64,000 bases of DNA from Turnera subulata (taxonomy: Eukaryota; Streptophyta; Magnoliopsida; Malpighiales; Passifloraceae): NCBI GenBank assembly GCA_028386065.3, contig JAKUCV010001933.1:218550-282549 (forward strand). Direction: 5' to 3'. This document shows, in pieces, positions 1-12,440 of this stretch. Position 1 is the stretch's first letter. Each line of letters opens with the position of its first letter. The position numbers were made by a program, and so were the translations under genes. The notes beneath the pieces were generated by a model. That model saw only the letters and a program-made list of their open reading frames with translations. It ran no database searches and was not told the DNA's origin.

Positions 1-376
1 ATGTGCCTAGTGAGCATTTTTTGGTGAGCCCAGGCAGTGCAGGCTACTTAATTTTTTCTTCAAGAGCCAATGGTTAAGGTGACGTAAATGTCCATGTCAA
101 TGGGTCCTCGAAAAGAAATGTTCTGGAAAAAGCCAATGATGTTGATCCTCACAAAAATGCAACAGCATTTGGGCATAATTATAAATAGCAATTGGTCTGG
201 TGCATGGTTTCTGTGGCATTAGAGAATCAGACTCTTGTAGAGGGGAGAAAAAAAGAGAAAAACAATGCATTATTTGTGTTATTTAAGGTTGATATATGGA
301 TGGTAAGCTGAGTGTACCTAGAAAATCTTCGCTGGAAGACTAACTCAAAGACGAACTCACCATAGCAGATATGCCA

Positions 377-420
377 CCCGGGTCGAATCTGAATTAGTCG
401 AGCAAAATTCCAGATACTAA
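377..420 (+). repeat. Dispersed short repeat fragment (copy a)
   Basis: Contains GGTCGAATCTGAATTAGTCG, a close match to the core shared with copies near 2130, 11300, 30850 and, inverted, 47430. It is probably the 3' part of a SINE-like element. Confidence 0.45.
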
Positions 421-438
421 ATGGGAAAAAGGAGCATT

Positions 439-782
439 GTTATCAAATCCGGACCTGCCCGGCTGGTTGAACCGGGAGAACCGCGAACCGGAGACAAATC
501 TGGTTTTTTTACCATTCTGGGTTGTATACTCATGACGGGTTCTCCGGTTTTCCCGATTTTTATCGACTACGTTTCCTGTTTTTTCCGGGTTAAAAGGAAA
601 AATTTTCAAAATTTTATCTTGATCAAACCATGATCGGATTTTTGGTTAGACCTTTATTAAAAAACTATATACTTTTACTGCTAACTCTTATACCGGTCAG
701 ACCCGGTTGGACTACCGTTGAACCTCTTAACCCGCGACCCGGCCACTGAAACAGATCAATGGCCGAGCCGGGTTTTATAACC
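439..782. mobile_element. MITE-like GC-rich element, copy 1
   Basis: The element is rich in CCGG, CCCGG and AACCGG words, unlike the AT-rich flanks. Its ends are imperfect inverted repeats: GTTATCAAATCCGG on the left and CCGGGTTTTATAAC on the right. A shorter relative with the same ends and the same internal words (GGCCCGGCTGGTCGAACC) lies at 60392-60566. This is the look of a non-autonomous DNA transposon, possibly hAT-derived. I could not find a clear 8-bp target duplication, so the superfamily is a guess. Confidence 0.5.
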
Positions 783-2123
783 TTGAAAAGGAGAGTGAAG
801 GAAAGATAATTGGAAAAGTTTTTCTATTACTGCACGTATCTTGCACAAAAGGCAAGAGACCTTCGTACAATGAACGTGGGAGTTGATTAAGATGATTAAA
901 GCAAAAGGACAACAATTAATTACATGGTAATCATACAAACAGAAGAATGGATTATGGACATCTATCCGGCTATCAGTCACAGATTTGGCAGGCAGAATTG
1001 TGAATTTTTTTTAAGCTAAAAAGGAATATACTGAAAAGTACAGTGACTGAGTTTTAAGATATATATATTATTATAAGTGTGGTTCTTGACTTATTGTATT
1101 TCTAAATTAAATTAATTAAGCATGCCATTACCTAACACAATTATTTTTGTGGAAAATGCTAATTGACCCTTTAAACATAAAATCAATTAGAGGGAGGGAA
1201 AAGCATTGGATGTATGGGAATTGTTACATTTCGTAGAGTTTCTAACTTGTTGTAAACAATAGCACGGTGGAGTTGGCCACTCACTGCCTCCTATAGATGG
1301 GAGAAACAAAAGAACTACTACTTCAATTAAAAAGTATCTGCCCTTAATCTTCGAGGAAACTGAACAACCAAAGTTTTAAAAAAAAAAAATTATTTTTAGC
1401 CATCTTTGATAGTGAATGTCATTAATATCAATAATGGAGCAGATGAGATAACGTTATTGCAACCAAATACGGCATATTTAGCAAAGCTGCCATTACTGCT
1501 CGGTTTCTAAGTTAGACGGGTTATGCTGTCCAATGAATAACCAAAAATGGAAATACAATTATTAGTACAGCTAGGTAATTTGGTTATATCCAAGACTTTG
1601 CAAGTACTTAAGGAGGACTACTCAAGCCCTGAAAAATTAATGTTCAAGTTCAACACATATTGAAAGATTTGCAGTAACATTGTGGTCATAGATCGTAATC
1701 TGGCTGCCGGACAAGGTTTTTGGTACGTAGCAAGAAGATTTCCTTCTTTATGGTATGTCACTGCCTTTTGTTTTCAATTGCCAAAAACTTTAAAGATGCT
1801 TTTATAAAGTTTGGAAATAATTCAGTCATTTTGAAGGAATTGTGTCCTGAATGAAGCAGTTTGTTCTTTTTCATTTTCTTCAAGGAATATTGCTGGATGC
1901 ATGTGATCACTCATCCTTTGAGCTATGAAATGTGCTTTCTTTGGGTTCATGAACTGACTATGAAATGTTGTTAATGTTTACATGTTGGAAAATTTTCAAT
2001 TTGGAGCTTCTTTGTCAGCTTTTTTTTGTCATAAGCTTCTTTCCCAGCTTCTCACGTCAGGATTCATGATTTCAAAATAAGAAAAGTGGGTCAAGATCAT
2101 TACTCCGGACACCGGATAGCTAG

Positions 2124-2178
2124 TTGCGCGATCTGGGTTGAATCTGGATTAATCGGATCAAAGCCGGTATTGAAAAAG
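2124..2178 (+). repeat. Dispersed short repeat fragment (copy b)
   Basis: Contains GGTTGAATCTGGATTAATCG followed by CAAAGCCGGTATTG. The core and downstream bases match the other dispersed copies in this window. Confidence 0.45.
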
Positions 2179-4050
2179 GGAAGAGTAGGTCAAGACTCGA
2201 GAGAGTCGCCACTCATACCATTACTCTATTTAGGGCTTGGAGAAAACAAAGACTAGCAATTAGTCCCTTAACTAGCCCGTCACCCTTTTGCTCAACTGGG
2301 CTCAATATGATTCCTCCATCATTTGAGCCGATACCGGGCCCTGGTGGGCTGTTACCCATATCGTTTACTGGGCCAATAGGGGGATTAAGAAGGATGAAAA
2401 TTAAAGGATATACTATGCAAAATGCATGCCTGCCCCCTGTTTTGGGCATGTAGTTTGCAGTTTTCCAGTACTCCTGCCTTTTCCGATAAGTACAGGGTAA
2501 TATTTTTTTTCTTTTCGACAAGTGGATAACATTTTAATGGATAATCTAACAGATAAGGAAGTAAAATAAATTCCTTACAACCAAGGTAGTAGTAGATAAT
2601 GCATGTAATATAAAAGTATACAAATCCTCTGTAAGAAGATTAGATCAATTCAAAAAAACATCCCCTGATTGAATAGCATCATCGGATGATGATAATAGTT
2701 AACAAAAGTGACCTTCCTAAGCCAAATTATTTGTTTTCTTAGCCAAGTTTTTTCTTTTTTTGCCAATTTTTTTATTTGTTTGATAAGATGCCAATTGCCA
2801 AACTTTATTTGTTATATCAATGAGAAAAAAATGTCACAAGTCAAACAGAGGAAGCACAGAGGTGCGTTGTAGTTGTATGTGTGTTGCATTATTTGCAATT
2901 GCAAACAAGATTCGATGTATATGTTTTGGATTCACTTCCCATGTAGGAGGACTGAAACGACTCATATATATCCAATGATTTCTAAACACCCCATGCAAGC
3001 AATTATTTATATACCTCAGAATTCCTTTTTTTTTTGTCGAATATTCCTTACATTCATTACGTAGTGGATGACATATTTAGTCGTTATAGTTTGGTCCATC
3101 GAATATTTAGGTAATGTTATAGTATAAGCCCAGCCACTCAATGAAAGATTCTCTTCCAAGAAAGATCTGAATATTTTGTCAAAAAGAAAAAGCACTGGGC
3201 CAGGAAAAATGAACAAAAAATCAAAAAAAAGGGTGAAAAGTCCAAACGGAATGGACCCGTAGTGTTGTTTTTGCTTTTTTTTTTTGGAAAATTCTTTTAT
3301 CACACCCTCCAAATTTGATTAGTTATGAGACTTTCTTTTTTTGAACAAAATATCTTTAAAGATTATTTTTTATTTCTTTAATTATCTTAAAACTTTTTTC
3401 CTCTTTTTCAAGATTCATATTTTTTTCTTAATTTATCGTATACTATTCTAAAAATAATTACACACATTCAATATGTATACACTTAAATAGTTTAATTATT
3501 TATAATATAATTAAATTTAAGATTAAATTCACAATTAATAAAACTTAGGGCCTACTATAAAATTTCTTACAACCAACGTAACACCAAAGTTGAAGTCTTC
3601 CTCGACCAGACAACAAGTGACAAGTGACAAACCGACACACATAAAGAGGGAGAACAGGGAAGAGAAAGAAACTGATAAAGAAAGAAAGAAAGAATAGAAT
3701 AGAATAGCACAGAATTGTGTGTGGCACCAAAAACAGAAGAGGAGGGGAGGGAAAGTCAAGCCCGCCCGAGTAGGCTGGGGGGGCAGACAAAAAAACAGAG
3801 CAAAAAGCCAAAGGCAGATCCTATCCTATTGCAGCAATGCAACCACCGCTAACTCGGGGGGTGTGGGGGCTTTTCGATAGGAGGATAAGATCGGGTAAAA
3901 AGAGAGACTCTTGATTTTTTGGAAAATTAACGAACGAACGAACTATGTCTGTGATACGGACATGAACCCGAAAAACAGGAAACCAAACAACAACCAAACG
4001 CGCCACTTGCACATATTTACCACCCCGCCCCGTCACCATCACCTCCATCC

Positions 4051-4302
4051 ATGACCCACCATCACCCCCCAGGCTTCGTTTCTTCGTCTTCTTCTTCCTC
4101 TTCCTATCCCAATCCGGAGACTAGTGGTACTACTAGTAGTAGTAGTAGTAGTCATAGTGTTGGGTTCTTTGGAAAGTTGAGTCGTGATTGGTTTCGTCTT
4201 ATTCGCGGGCAGTCCAGTAATAAATTGAGTGACCGGGAAGGCAAATTCAGCGGTAGCCAACCCGAAGAGAGATCTGCATTTATCGTCTCTGACTCTCTCG
4301 AG
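4051..4302 (+). other. Ser-rich leader or upstream coding exon of the transporter gene (tentative)
   Basis: An open frame of 84 codons starts at an ATG at 4051 and runs to a good splice donor (CTCGAG|GTTTGT). It is rich in serine from TCT/TCC/AGT runs, followed by a less biased part (GFFGKLSRDWFRLIRG). The last 81 bases, donor included, are repeated at 4951-5031. The phase is such that splicing to the acceptor just before the transporter ATG (TTTAG|ATG at 5523) would join it in frame. It may equally be an untranslated leader exon, because typical OCT7 proteins begin at the later ATG. I do not recognise the peptide. Confidence 0.35.
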
Positions 4303-5355
4303 GTTTGTTTCTTCTTCAATTATGTGTTTTTCAGAGAATAAGAATACCCATTTCCTGTTTTTTTGCTTTCTGTTTCTTGTCTTGATGGATCAGCGGGTTG
4401 TGTTGTTTTCAATGTTTTGCAGTGTTTTTAGAATCTACCTGTTGTGTGATTCTAATCTAGTGTGTAACGCTTTTGATATATTGCTACCTTATTAAGAACT
4501 GATCTTTCTTAGAGATGATGAGTGACTGACTCCTTGGAATCTTTTCGTGTGAGAAACTTCCTGTTCTCTGCTGTTTGTGTCTTTGTGTCTTGTCTTGGTG
4601 GGTTTTTAAACTCATGGTGGTGGTTGTTTTCTGATGAATGGAGCACCAGGTTGTGTTGTTTTCGTAGCTTTGCAGTGTTTTTGATATATTGCTGACCTGA
4701 TCGAGATATTTTCTTAAGAACTGATCTTTCTTAGAGATGATGAGTGACTGATTCTTGAAATCTTTTCGTGTGAGAAATTTTTTAAACATTTCTTCTCCCA
4801 CAAACGCAACTTATTATTCCCTGGGAGATATCTTGAATTGAAAATGCATTTCCCTTAATTTAAAACGCTTTGAATCCGATACTTCATCTAGCAAATAACT
4901 TTGGCCGAGTGCGAGTAGTATGATAATTTATTATACTACTCAAGTAGTATAAATTGAGTGACCGGGAAGGCAAATTCAGCAGCAGCCAACCCGACGAAAT
5001 ATCTGCATTTATAGTCTCTGACACTCTCGAGGTTTGTTCTTTTTGTGTTTTGAGAGAATCCACACTTACAGTTTTTTTGTTTGTTTTTGTTTATTGGCTT
5101 GGGGGGTTCAAAACTGAATTGCTTCGAGAGGGTTTGTTGTCTGATATAATGGATCAGCGGTTGTGTTGTTTTCAAAGCTTTGCAGTGTTTTCAGATCCTA
5201 CCTGTTGTGTTATTCTACTGAATAGCGCTTTTGATATATTGCCCATCTGAATCTGATGAAGATACTTTCTTAGCAACAAAAAACTGATCTTTCTTAGAGA
5301 TGATCAGTGACTGACATCTAGAGGATAACTTTGGCTGAGCAAGAGTAGTATAATG
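4222..5355 (+). repeat. Tandem duplication of leader exon plus intron
   Basis: An 81-bp exon end (4222-4302) and its GT donor recur at 4951-5031 with few changes. The following intron also carries three related blocks, at about 4384-4545, 4632-4785 and 5146-5315. Each contains GATATATTGC and CTGATCTTTCTTAGAGATGA. A smaller motif (ATAACTTTGGC..GAG..GAGTAGTAT) occurs near 4890 and 5325. The pattern indicates a local segmental duplication of roughly 730-760 bp plus one partial copy. Confidence 0.8.
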
Positions 5356-5522
5356 TGCATAAGCAAGCTCTACTTTTTATTTTGTCTTCCTCTCTGATGA
5401 TTCTCTCCATCCTTTTGTTGAATTGATTATCATATGGATAAAAAAGGTTCATGACTGTTATGGTTGTATAAGCAGCAGAATTTCCTGATGTTCTATTCTT
5501 TTGAATTCCCTATAACCTTTAG

Positions 5523-8500
5523 ATGGCTGACGGAGGATCGAAGTACACTGTTGATGATGCGCTTCTTACCATGGGGTTTGGGAAGTTCCAATTCTTTGTG
5601 CTTCTTTATGCTGGGATGGGTTGGATTTCAGAAGCAATGGAGATGATGATTCTATCCTTTATAGGACCAGCTGTTAAGATTGAATGGAGTCTGACATCAA
5701 ATCAAGAGAGCGCTATAACCACTGTGGTTTTTGTTGGCATGCTTGTTGGAGCATATTCATGGGGTGCTGTTTCAGACAAATTTGGAAGGAGGTTGGTTGT
5801 TTACCACTTTTCGCTTTTCTAACCACTCCATCCATTTTTTTTTTCTAAGTGGTCTTTTCTTTGTGGGCTTTGAACAAACATGAATTGCTATAAAGACTAT
5901 TTCTTTCTATCTGCAAATGAGGAACTTGTTTGCAGATTTATTGTCTGGACCTGATAACTCAGATTCAGAAACTCTAGAACACTTACGATTGAAAATTGTG
6001 TGGTTGTTGTTGTTTCTTGTGAAAAGGTCGAGTAACTTTATGTAAAAGGAGAATAAGAGACAAATTTGTGGTTGAATTGATCTTATTTCCTATCTGTTTT
6101 GGTGAAAACTTGCTCTCTTTTTGACAAACACGAAGTTTGTGGCAGATCTGTTCCACCTTGATCCAGCTTTGATTTATACTTATGCAAACTTGGAACTGAA
6201 TCATTGTAGTGCATTCTTTCTACTAGTCAATCTTTTCCTCGCTTCTATAACTCCATGGTTCTTTTGGTTTTTTTTGCTTCTATTCCTCCAGGAAAGGATT
6301 CTTGGTTACAGCAATAATTACTTCTGCAGCAGGTTTTATGAGTGCCTTTGCCCCAAATTATACTACATTGATTATTTCTCGTTGCTTGGTCGGGCTTGGT
6401 CTGGGAGGGGGTCCAGTACTCCTGGCCTGGTTTTTAGAGTTTGTACCTGCTCCAAACCGAGGCACTTGGATGGTCATTTTCTCTGCCTTCTGGACTTTCG
6501 GGGCAATTTTTGAGGCTGCACTTGCTTGGGTATGGCTGTCCGTTCTTATCACTTTTGCTTTTCTTGCTTTGATGTCTTGGATGGATTAATATATTAAAAA
6601 AGAATGCACTTGTGGAAAATTAAGTAGAACATTAATTTTCCATGGGCTAAAAGTCAGTTTTGATGGGTTCTTTTCATTGCCAAAGGTGACCTTTAGGTGA
6701 TATCGATCATTTAAACTCATTTTACTGTGATGGGAATGATACCTTGCATTGATGTTGCTGCATTCTGGGAAAATAATTCTCGAATTTCTCTTGGTCTTGT
6801 TATAGTCATTTCGTACCCACATATGGTGTAGTGGCACTACCTTTTTGTAAACTTGGTTGGAGTAGCTAGCAAATCTGGAGTACTTGTACATCTTAAATTG
6901 TATAGAAACTTGAGGCTCTGGTTTCAACTGTTTGAGAACAATTTTTTTTCTGAAGTTTGACCTATCAATATCTAGACTTTTGACTGTTTTGATCATTCCT
7001 GCAGTTAAATCCAACAATTTCATTTCCTAATCTGGGGTTGTTGTAATGGGTGATGGTAAAAAGATGCATTTTGAATTTTTTCTCATTCTTCTTTCGTACT
7101 TCTGCAGATTATTATGCCGGGATTGGGTTGGAGGTGGTTGCTTGGCGCTTCTTCCTTGCCTTCATTTCTTCTCCTTGTATTTTATGCGTTCACTCCTGAG
7201 TCACCAAGGTACTTATGCTTGAAAGGGAAAAAAATGGATGCCAGCAAAATTTTGGAGAAAATAGCAGAACTGAATGGAAAAGAACTGCCTCCTGGTGTGC
7301 TTGTTTCTGATTCTGAAATTGAACTGCAATCGCGGTGTCCTCCAGCAGAGGATGCACCTCCAGTGTCAACGGATAAAGATGCTGCTGCTGCATCTCACCC
7401 CCCTCCTCCTCCTGCTGCTGATTCTGCTCCTCCTAAGTGGAAGGATTCTGACATGGGGGCCGTCAATTCATTGTTACTTCTCGTTTCACCAAAATTAATT
7501 AGGTCTACCTTGCTCTTATGGGCAGTGTTCTTTGGGAATGCATTTTCATACTATGGCCTAGTGCTTCTGACCACCGAGTTAAACAATAAGGATAACAAAT
7601 GTTATTCAACACAAGTGCAGTCGCAGAAATCTGCTTCTCATGGTGTTAACTACAGAGACGTCTTCATTACCAGTTTTGCAGGTAATTTGTTTGGTTTGTC
7701 TGTCAGTACTGATTGCTTGTAGTTGCATGATAAATGTGATTTCTGCACTTCGGTCCAAGATATCCTTGTAACATATCACCTTTGTTCTTGAAGAATTTCC
7801 GGGGCTTATCATTTCAGCTCTAATAGTTGATAGAATTGGACGCAAACTTTCAATGGCGGCTATGTTCTTTGTGTGTTGCGTCTTCCTCCTGCCATTGGTT
7901 GTCCATCAGCCCGCAGGGATAACAACGATTCTTCTCTTTGGAGCTAGAATATGCATCACTGGAAGCTTCACAATCGTGTATATATTTGCTCCAGAGGTAT
8001 GCCATTAGACATGTTTAATATTCAAAAGGCAGCTCATTTTATGATGATCGGCAATTGCAATGCATTTTGGAGTCATTGATTTAGCACACAATGGCTGGAA
8101 GCACACATACCGCATAACATGTCTAGAGGTTTAGATTATAAGAATCTTAAGCACTTTTGGTGAACCTCAACTAACCTCAGGTAAACCTCAGTAAACATGT
8201 TGGTGATTCATGTTTTTGTGCATTAGATTGGCATGAAAACATAATGCTAGTTGAATCGTGCATGCTATACTTCATGTCTTCAAGTATAATGATAGTCTTT
8301 TTCAAGTTGTCGTTTGTGGAAGCGCCTTTGTATGGGGATAACCACCCAAGTATTGGGTTTAGTTTCGAAATTTCAAGGGAAATGGTATTTCTGGACAACC
8401 ACAGTATTTTGAGTAGCACTCATAAGATGACATAGTATAATACTCTTGCACTCTTGGAAAATTGCTATTAGTGCAGGTACTCTTATTTAAAGTGTTAAGG

Positions 8501-9010
8501 TTTTTCTTCAAGCCTGCATTGTTTTTTTGAACTGTGATCCACCTTGCTCGACTCTAGTGTTAATTAAAGCATCTTTATATTAGCCTAGCCTATAGTAATG
8601 CACCGGTATATAAGAATTGAATCTGTGATGTCAGTACCGTGCAGTTAAAAAGGTGTTCCTTTTTTCTGTCTTTTTTATGTAGACTTATTTTACGAATTTC
8701 TAATATTGCCAGGCAGATAATCTGTAGTTTTTCCGTGTATTTGCAGATTTATCCAACCTCTGTGAGATCAACTGGCATTGGAATTGCAAGTTCGATGGGA
8801 CGAATTGGCGGAGCTGTATGTCCGCTTGTGGCTGTAAGTTTGGTACAAGGATGTCATCAAAGAGAAGCTGTTATTCTTTTTGTGGGTATAGTTTTTGTAG
8901 CAGGAGTCTGTGTATTGCTCTTCCCATATGACACTAAGGGTCTTGAATTGACCGAGAGTATATCCAGTACCAAACATGATAAACAAAAGGTTTTAAGAGA
9001 TGAAGTATGA
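5523..9010 (+). CDS. OCT7: MFS organic cation / nicotinate transporter, OCT7 (NiaP)-like
   Basis: Five coding exons join cleanly: 5523-5791, 6292-6529, 7108-7681, 7794-7996 and 8747-9010, giving 515 residues. The protein begins [20 protein letters not shown], the usual start of plant OCT7/NiaP proteins. It shows major facilitator features: helix 1 with [14 protein letters not shown], the loop motif [17 protein letters not shown] between helices 2 and 3, [13 protein letters not shown] in helix 4, and the second-half loop VDRIGRKL. About twelve hydrophobic spans are expected. The central cytoplasmic loop carries a proline/alanine run (residues about 275-290). Family members move nicotinate, trigonelline or other small charged solutes across the plasma membrane or tonoplast; the substrate here is inferred from the family. 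The ATG lies directly after a splice acceptor, which implies an upstream leader exon. The last exon ends 0.64 kb from a convergent gene. Confidence 0.9.
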
Positions 9011-9654
9011 AGTTAGCATTAGTGTAGCCAGTGAAGAACACAATGCAGTAGATTGGATGGGTCATACAAAAAAGTAGCTCATTTAGTGTATTCTTTTTTT
9101 GTTTCTTTCCCACAATATTTGTCTTGTCCTGACAGTGTATCAAGCTTTTATACAAAAGGTGTTAATTAGTTCCTGGTTCCAGATTTCTCATAGTGTTTTC
9201 TATAATTTGAGATGTCACATCTCATATGATCATAGCCTTTATGGAATCTACTTCAAATGCAAGTTGTGCTTTAATGTTTTGTTGCACTTTGGAGAGTTGA
9301 TGAAAATGAAGATAGAGACATAGCTGTAAGTATTTGAGGTTGACCATTACTGATATGGCTAACTATATATGGCATTCTGAGAAAGTGTATGGCTCATAGC
9401 GGCAGTATTTCCACTAACAGCACATCATTCTTGAAACATGAATTGGCTTACAGTTTGTAGCTCCATGGCCATACCATGAAAAGCAGTGGACAGTAGATGG
9501 ATCCAGTATTGTAAACTCAAAACTTCTTGTTATGGAAAGCAGAATAACTACAGGGATTGGAAAAACTAAATGGATATACCACATTGACTTAAAGTCGGGA
9601 TTAACAACTAACAGAATAACTGGTAGATCCAATAGCCAGCAGACATTTTCATCT

Positions 9655-10532
9655 TTACCTCTTTTCATTTGCCTCTTGGTCTGCAACTGTAAGAAGAACC
9701 TGACCATATTCACCTTTTTTACCCTCTGCTTCTTCTTCTTCTTCATAATAGTAGTAATCTCCCCTGGCATTAGAAGTGAACATTAAACAAAGGAGCCAGA
9801 AGAGTGCAGCATCCAGCGCCAAGGTGGCACCACCACCAAAAAGCCCGGTTTTGGCTGTGGGACATTTTGTGAGAATGTTCTGATGCACATTCCTAGTCAA
9901 GTGAAGGAGCTCAGTGATTGATGCCCACAACAGCATGCCTTCAGCAAAGAAAGACACCAACCTGATTCGACATCAAGAAGAAGGATGGCCATGGATTATA
10001 ACTTTGAAACAACAGCAGAAATGATCCTCAAACGTGCAGCAAGTGATAACAAGGGTGTGTACTTACAGGGCTACTATGAAATATACAATCATCGAGGTAG
10101 TGTTAAACAAGGCACGACGAGGAATAGATTTGCCTTTATAAGGATAAAACACAGAAGCAAATCCAAGTGAAGCACTTGCAGTGAGTGCTGCTATGGATAA
10201 GAAACCGAGAAAGACCGATGGATCGGATGGATACTTGCAGACTGCAACTCCATTAGAAATACTTGCAGTCCCAGCATCCGGCTGCAAAAAAGGAACCACT
10301 AGGACGATAGTTAAAAGGAAGAATCTGTCTCTAAAAATTTATCCAACAGACAAGAATACACAGTACATAACACTTCAATGAAGTTTAGCCTTTTTGGTTG
10401 GTGGAATGGCTAGTCCCTAGCTAGTAAAAGAAGCAAACTAACCTTTTTTCTTTCTGCCAAAACTCCAAGTACAAAGGCTATCCAACCAAATACTCCTACT
10501 GAGATACCCATATCTCTCATAGTAACAGCCAT
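9655..10532 (-). CDS. DUF1218 family small membrane protein (MWL-like)
   Basis: This gene is split into three minus-strand exons: 10532-10443, 10281-10067 and 9961-9655, which give 203 residues. It starts MAVTMRDMGISVGVFGWIAF and continues with KKPDAGT..., VAVCKYPSDPSVFLGFLS, VFYPYKGKSIPRRALF, FAEGMLLWASITELLHLTRN and CPTAKTGLFGGGATLALDAA. These are the hallmark blocks of the DUF1218 family, with conserved cysteines and four predicted membrane helices. Some members (MODIFYING WALL LIGNIN-1/2) influence lignin in the secondary wall; others have no known role. The exon junctions are standard GT-AG. The C-terminus has an acidic, tyrosine-rich tail (DYYYYEEEEE). The gene faces the transporter tail to tail, and nothing suggests shared function. 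Confidence 0.87.
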
Positions 10533-12440
10533 ATCTGGCAACCAAACTGTCCTCCTCTAGGGAAATGGGAGGCTTATGCCTGAATAAGGGGAATGAAGAA
10601 CAATCAAAACATTCTGCAGTCCTCTGCAACTTATTTACTTGTCAACCACATTGGTATCATCAAAAAATTTGTCTTCTTTCCTCATGGCTGCATTCTACGG
10701 ACAAATGATGCTGTTTATGAATGTCCCGATCAACTACATAAAAAGATAAGCTAAGACAAGGACAGGCTGTACACTTCTGGACAACTTATCGGGAGAAAAA
10801 CAAAAGCAAAACTTAATATACTCTCTAATTAATCCCATATTTCTTGGAATAGATGATTCCCACTTGGCAATGAGAGTCAAGTCCAAGAACATACTACAAT
10901 TAAGGGAATATACGAGCCCTTCTGACAACCTAATGCGAGGAGATTAAGATCCCAAAAACATCATACATATTTATATATAGATTGAGGAAACCAATATTAT
11001 AACGCGCTAGATTGAATATAGAATGCTTTAGATTGTTAATGCTAGTCTTACGGTTGTATACAGCATATCAAAGTTTGTGTCCTTTTATTTAAAGATCATA
11101 ATTAACTTAGCTTTCTTGTAACAGACAAAGATGAGATTTTATACGCTGAAATCCAATGACAACGTGACTGTAGCTCTCTTATGAACTGTGTGGAACACCA
11201 GTTCAATGTTGTTTTTCTTATTTTTCTTGGTAACAAGAACACTAGTTGTTTGTTTTTCTTTGAGAATAACAAGACTAGTTCAGTTTTTGGTGGTTCGACC
11301 CGAGTCGAATCCAGATTAGTCAGGGCAAAGCTCCGCGCACACCGGATGGAAAACAGGAAAAAAAAAACAAGAAAATAACAGCAAATTAACAGGCAAGTCC
11401 TGCTAAACGAGGAATGCATAGCTAGCCAATTACCAACAGACAAAAAGTTGGGCAGGTTGTGTGACCCAACTCTAGTGAAATGCGTGGGCTGAAGTTCTAT
11501 TTGAGCCTGTGTTCGATGTAAGCAAACAAAGAGGAATGGAGAACCCACCAAGCCTTCTTCATACAGGTGCAGTCTTGCCTTGCCTTGATTCCTTGTGGTG
11601 TGGACATGCAAATACCAAGCCTCCCAAGTTAATTTATACTTTTGGACTTATTGCATAAATAGTCAGTCCACGACATATATCTATGTATACATAATTGTTA
11701 TATGCAAAATCTTAAGGCAAGTTGAGAGGGAAGGTATAGATTGAACTTTCAATCCTAGTTAAATTTCACTTTCAACACACATGAACAACATAAAAAAAAA
11801 AAATTAACAGTTCTTTGGATTAACCGGTTTATAAAATCTTACAAAAAGGAAAATTGGTTTATAATTTTTTTTTTATTTCTCTCCATATAAATTTTAAATT
11901 CAACCATGTAAATTGTAATGAGTACAGGTGGGTATTCTCTGTACCGCGAAGTGTTGGAAATAAAACAAAACAGAACAGAGTTCAGTTCACTTACCCCCAC
12001 GTGCGTATTTGCCGCCAGCTTCTTATGTTTCTGTTTCAGTGTAAAGTTTTGTACTTTTTTTAATGTTGTAGTACTAGTATTTTCTTGATTTGGTAGAACT
12101 AGAATAAACTGCTGTAGATTTGGAATTCACCACCATCCTTTCTATATTTATTGTTATTTAAGATATACGGAGAATGGAAATAATCTGTTCGTAGATAGAT
12201 GCTAATAAAAAAATTTACATCCCCGAAACTGAACTACCAAAACCAACAAACTTCATATCGGTTCTTGCAATAAATGTAATAATAATATAATACAAGAGAG
12301 AAATAAAAAGGCTGCTATTTTAATTGCATACTTGCCTTTCTACACAAATAGAGTAGTATTTTCCATGTATAGATAAATTCTGTGTCTTTTTTATCTTAGA
12401 TTCTGGTGCCAGTTTTGTTGAAGAGATCTTTCTCTGATTC
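10533..12440. other. Divergent intergenic region
   Basis: This 1.9-kb stretch separates the minus-strand DUF1218 gene from the plus-strand YTH gene, so it should hold both promoters and leaders. It contains one dispersed repeat fragment at about 11296-11345. A 169-codon minus-strand open frame at 11102-11611 has no family resemblance and crosses that repeat, so I do not call it. The stretch is otherwise AT-rich. Confidence 0.5.
11296..11345 (+). repeat. Dispersed short repeat fragment (copy c)
   Basis: Contains GAGTCGAATCCAGATTAGTC followed by AGGGCAAAGCTCC and ACACCGGATGG. It is the most complete example of the 3' side of this dispersed family in the window. Confidence 0.5.

Larger units (their letters stand above)
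1..4050. other. Intergenic region with repeat relics
   Basis: I see no supportable gene here. The stretch is AT-rich with frequent stops on both strands. It holds a GC-rich foldback-type element (439-782), two fragments of a short dispersed repeat (about 377-420 and 2124-2178) and a GAAA-type simple repeat near 3660-3705. The short open frames on both strands have low-complexity composition and no recognisable motif. The last few hundred bases may contain the promoter of the transporter gene that follows, but I could not pick out a convincing TATA box. Confidence 0.6.

Noticed and set aside
11102..11611. 169-codon open frame on the minus strand
   Set aside because: The composition is F/L/C-rich with no family motif, it overlaps a dispersed repeat fragment, and no splice structure or neighbour supports it.
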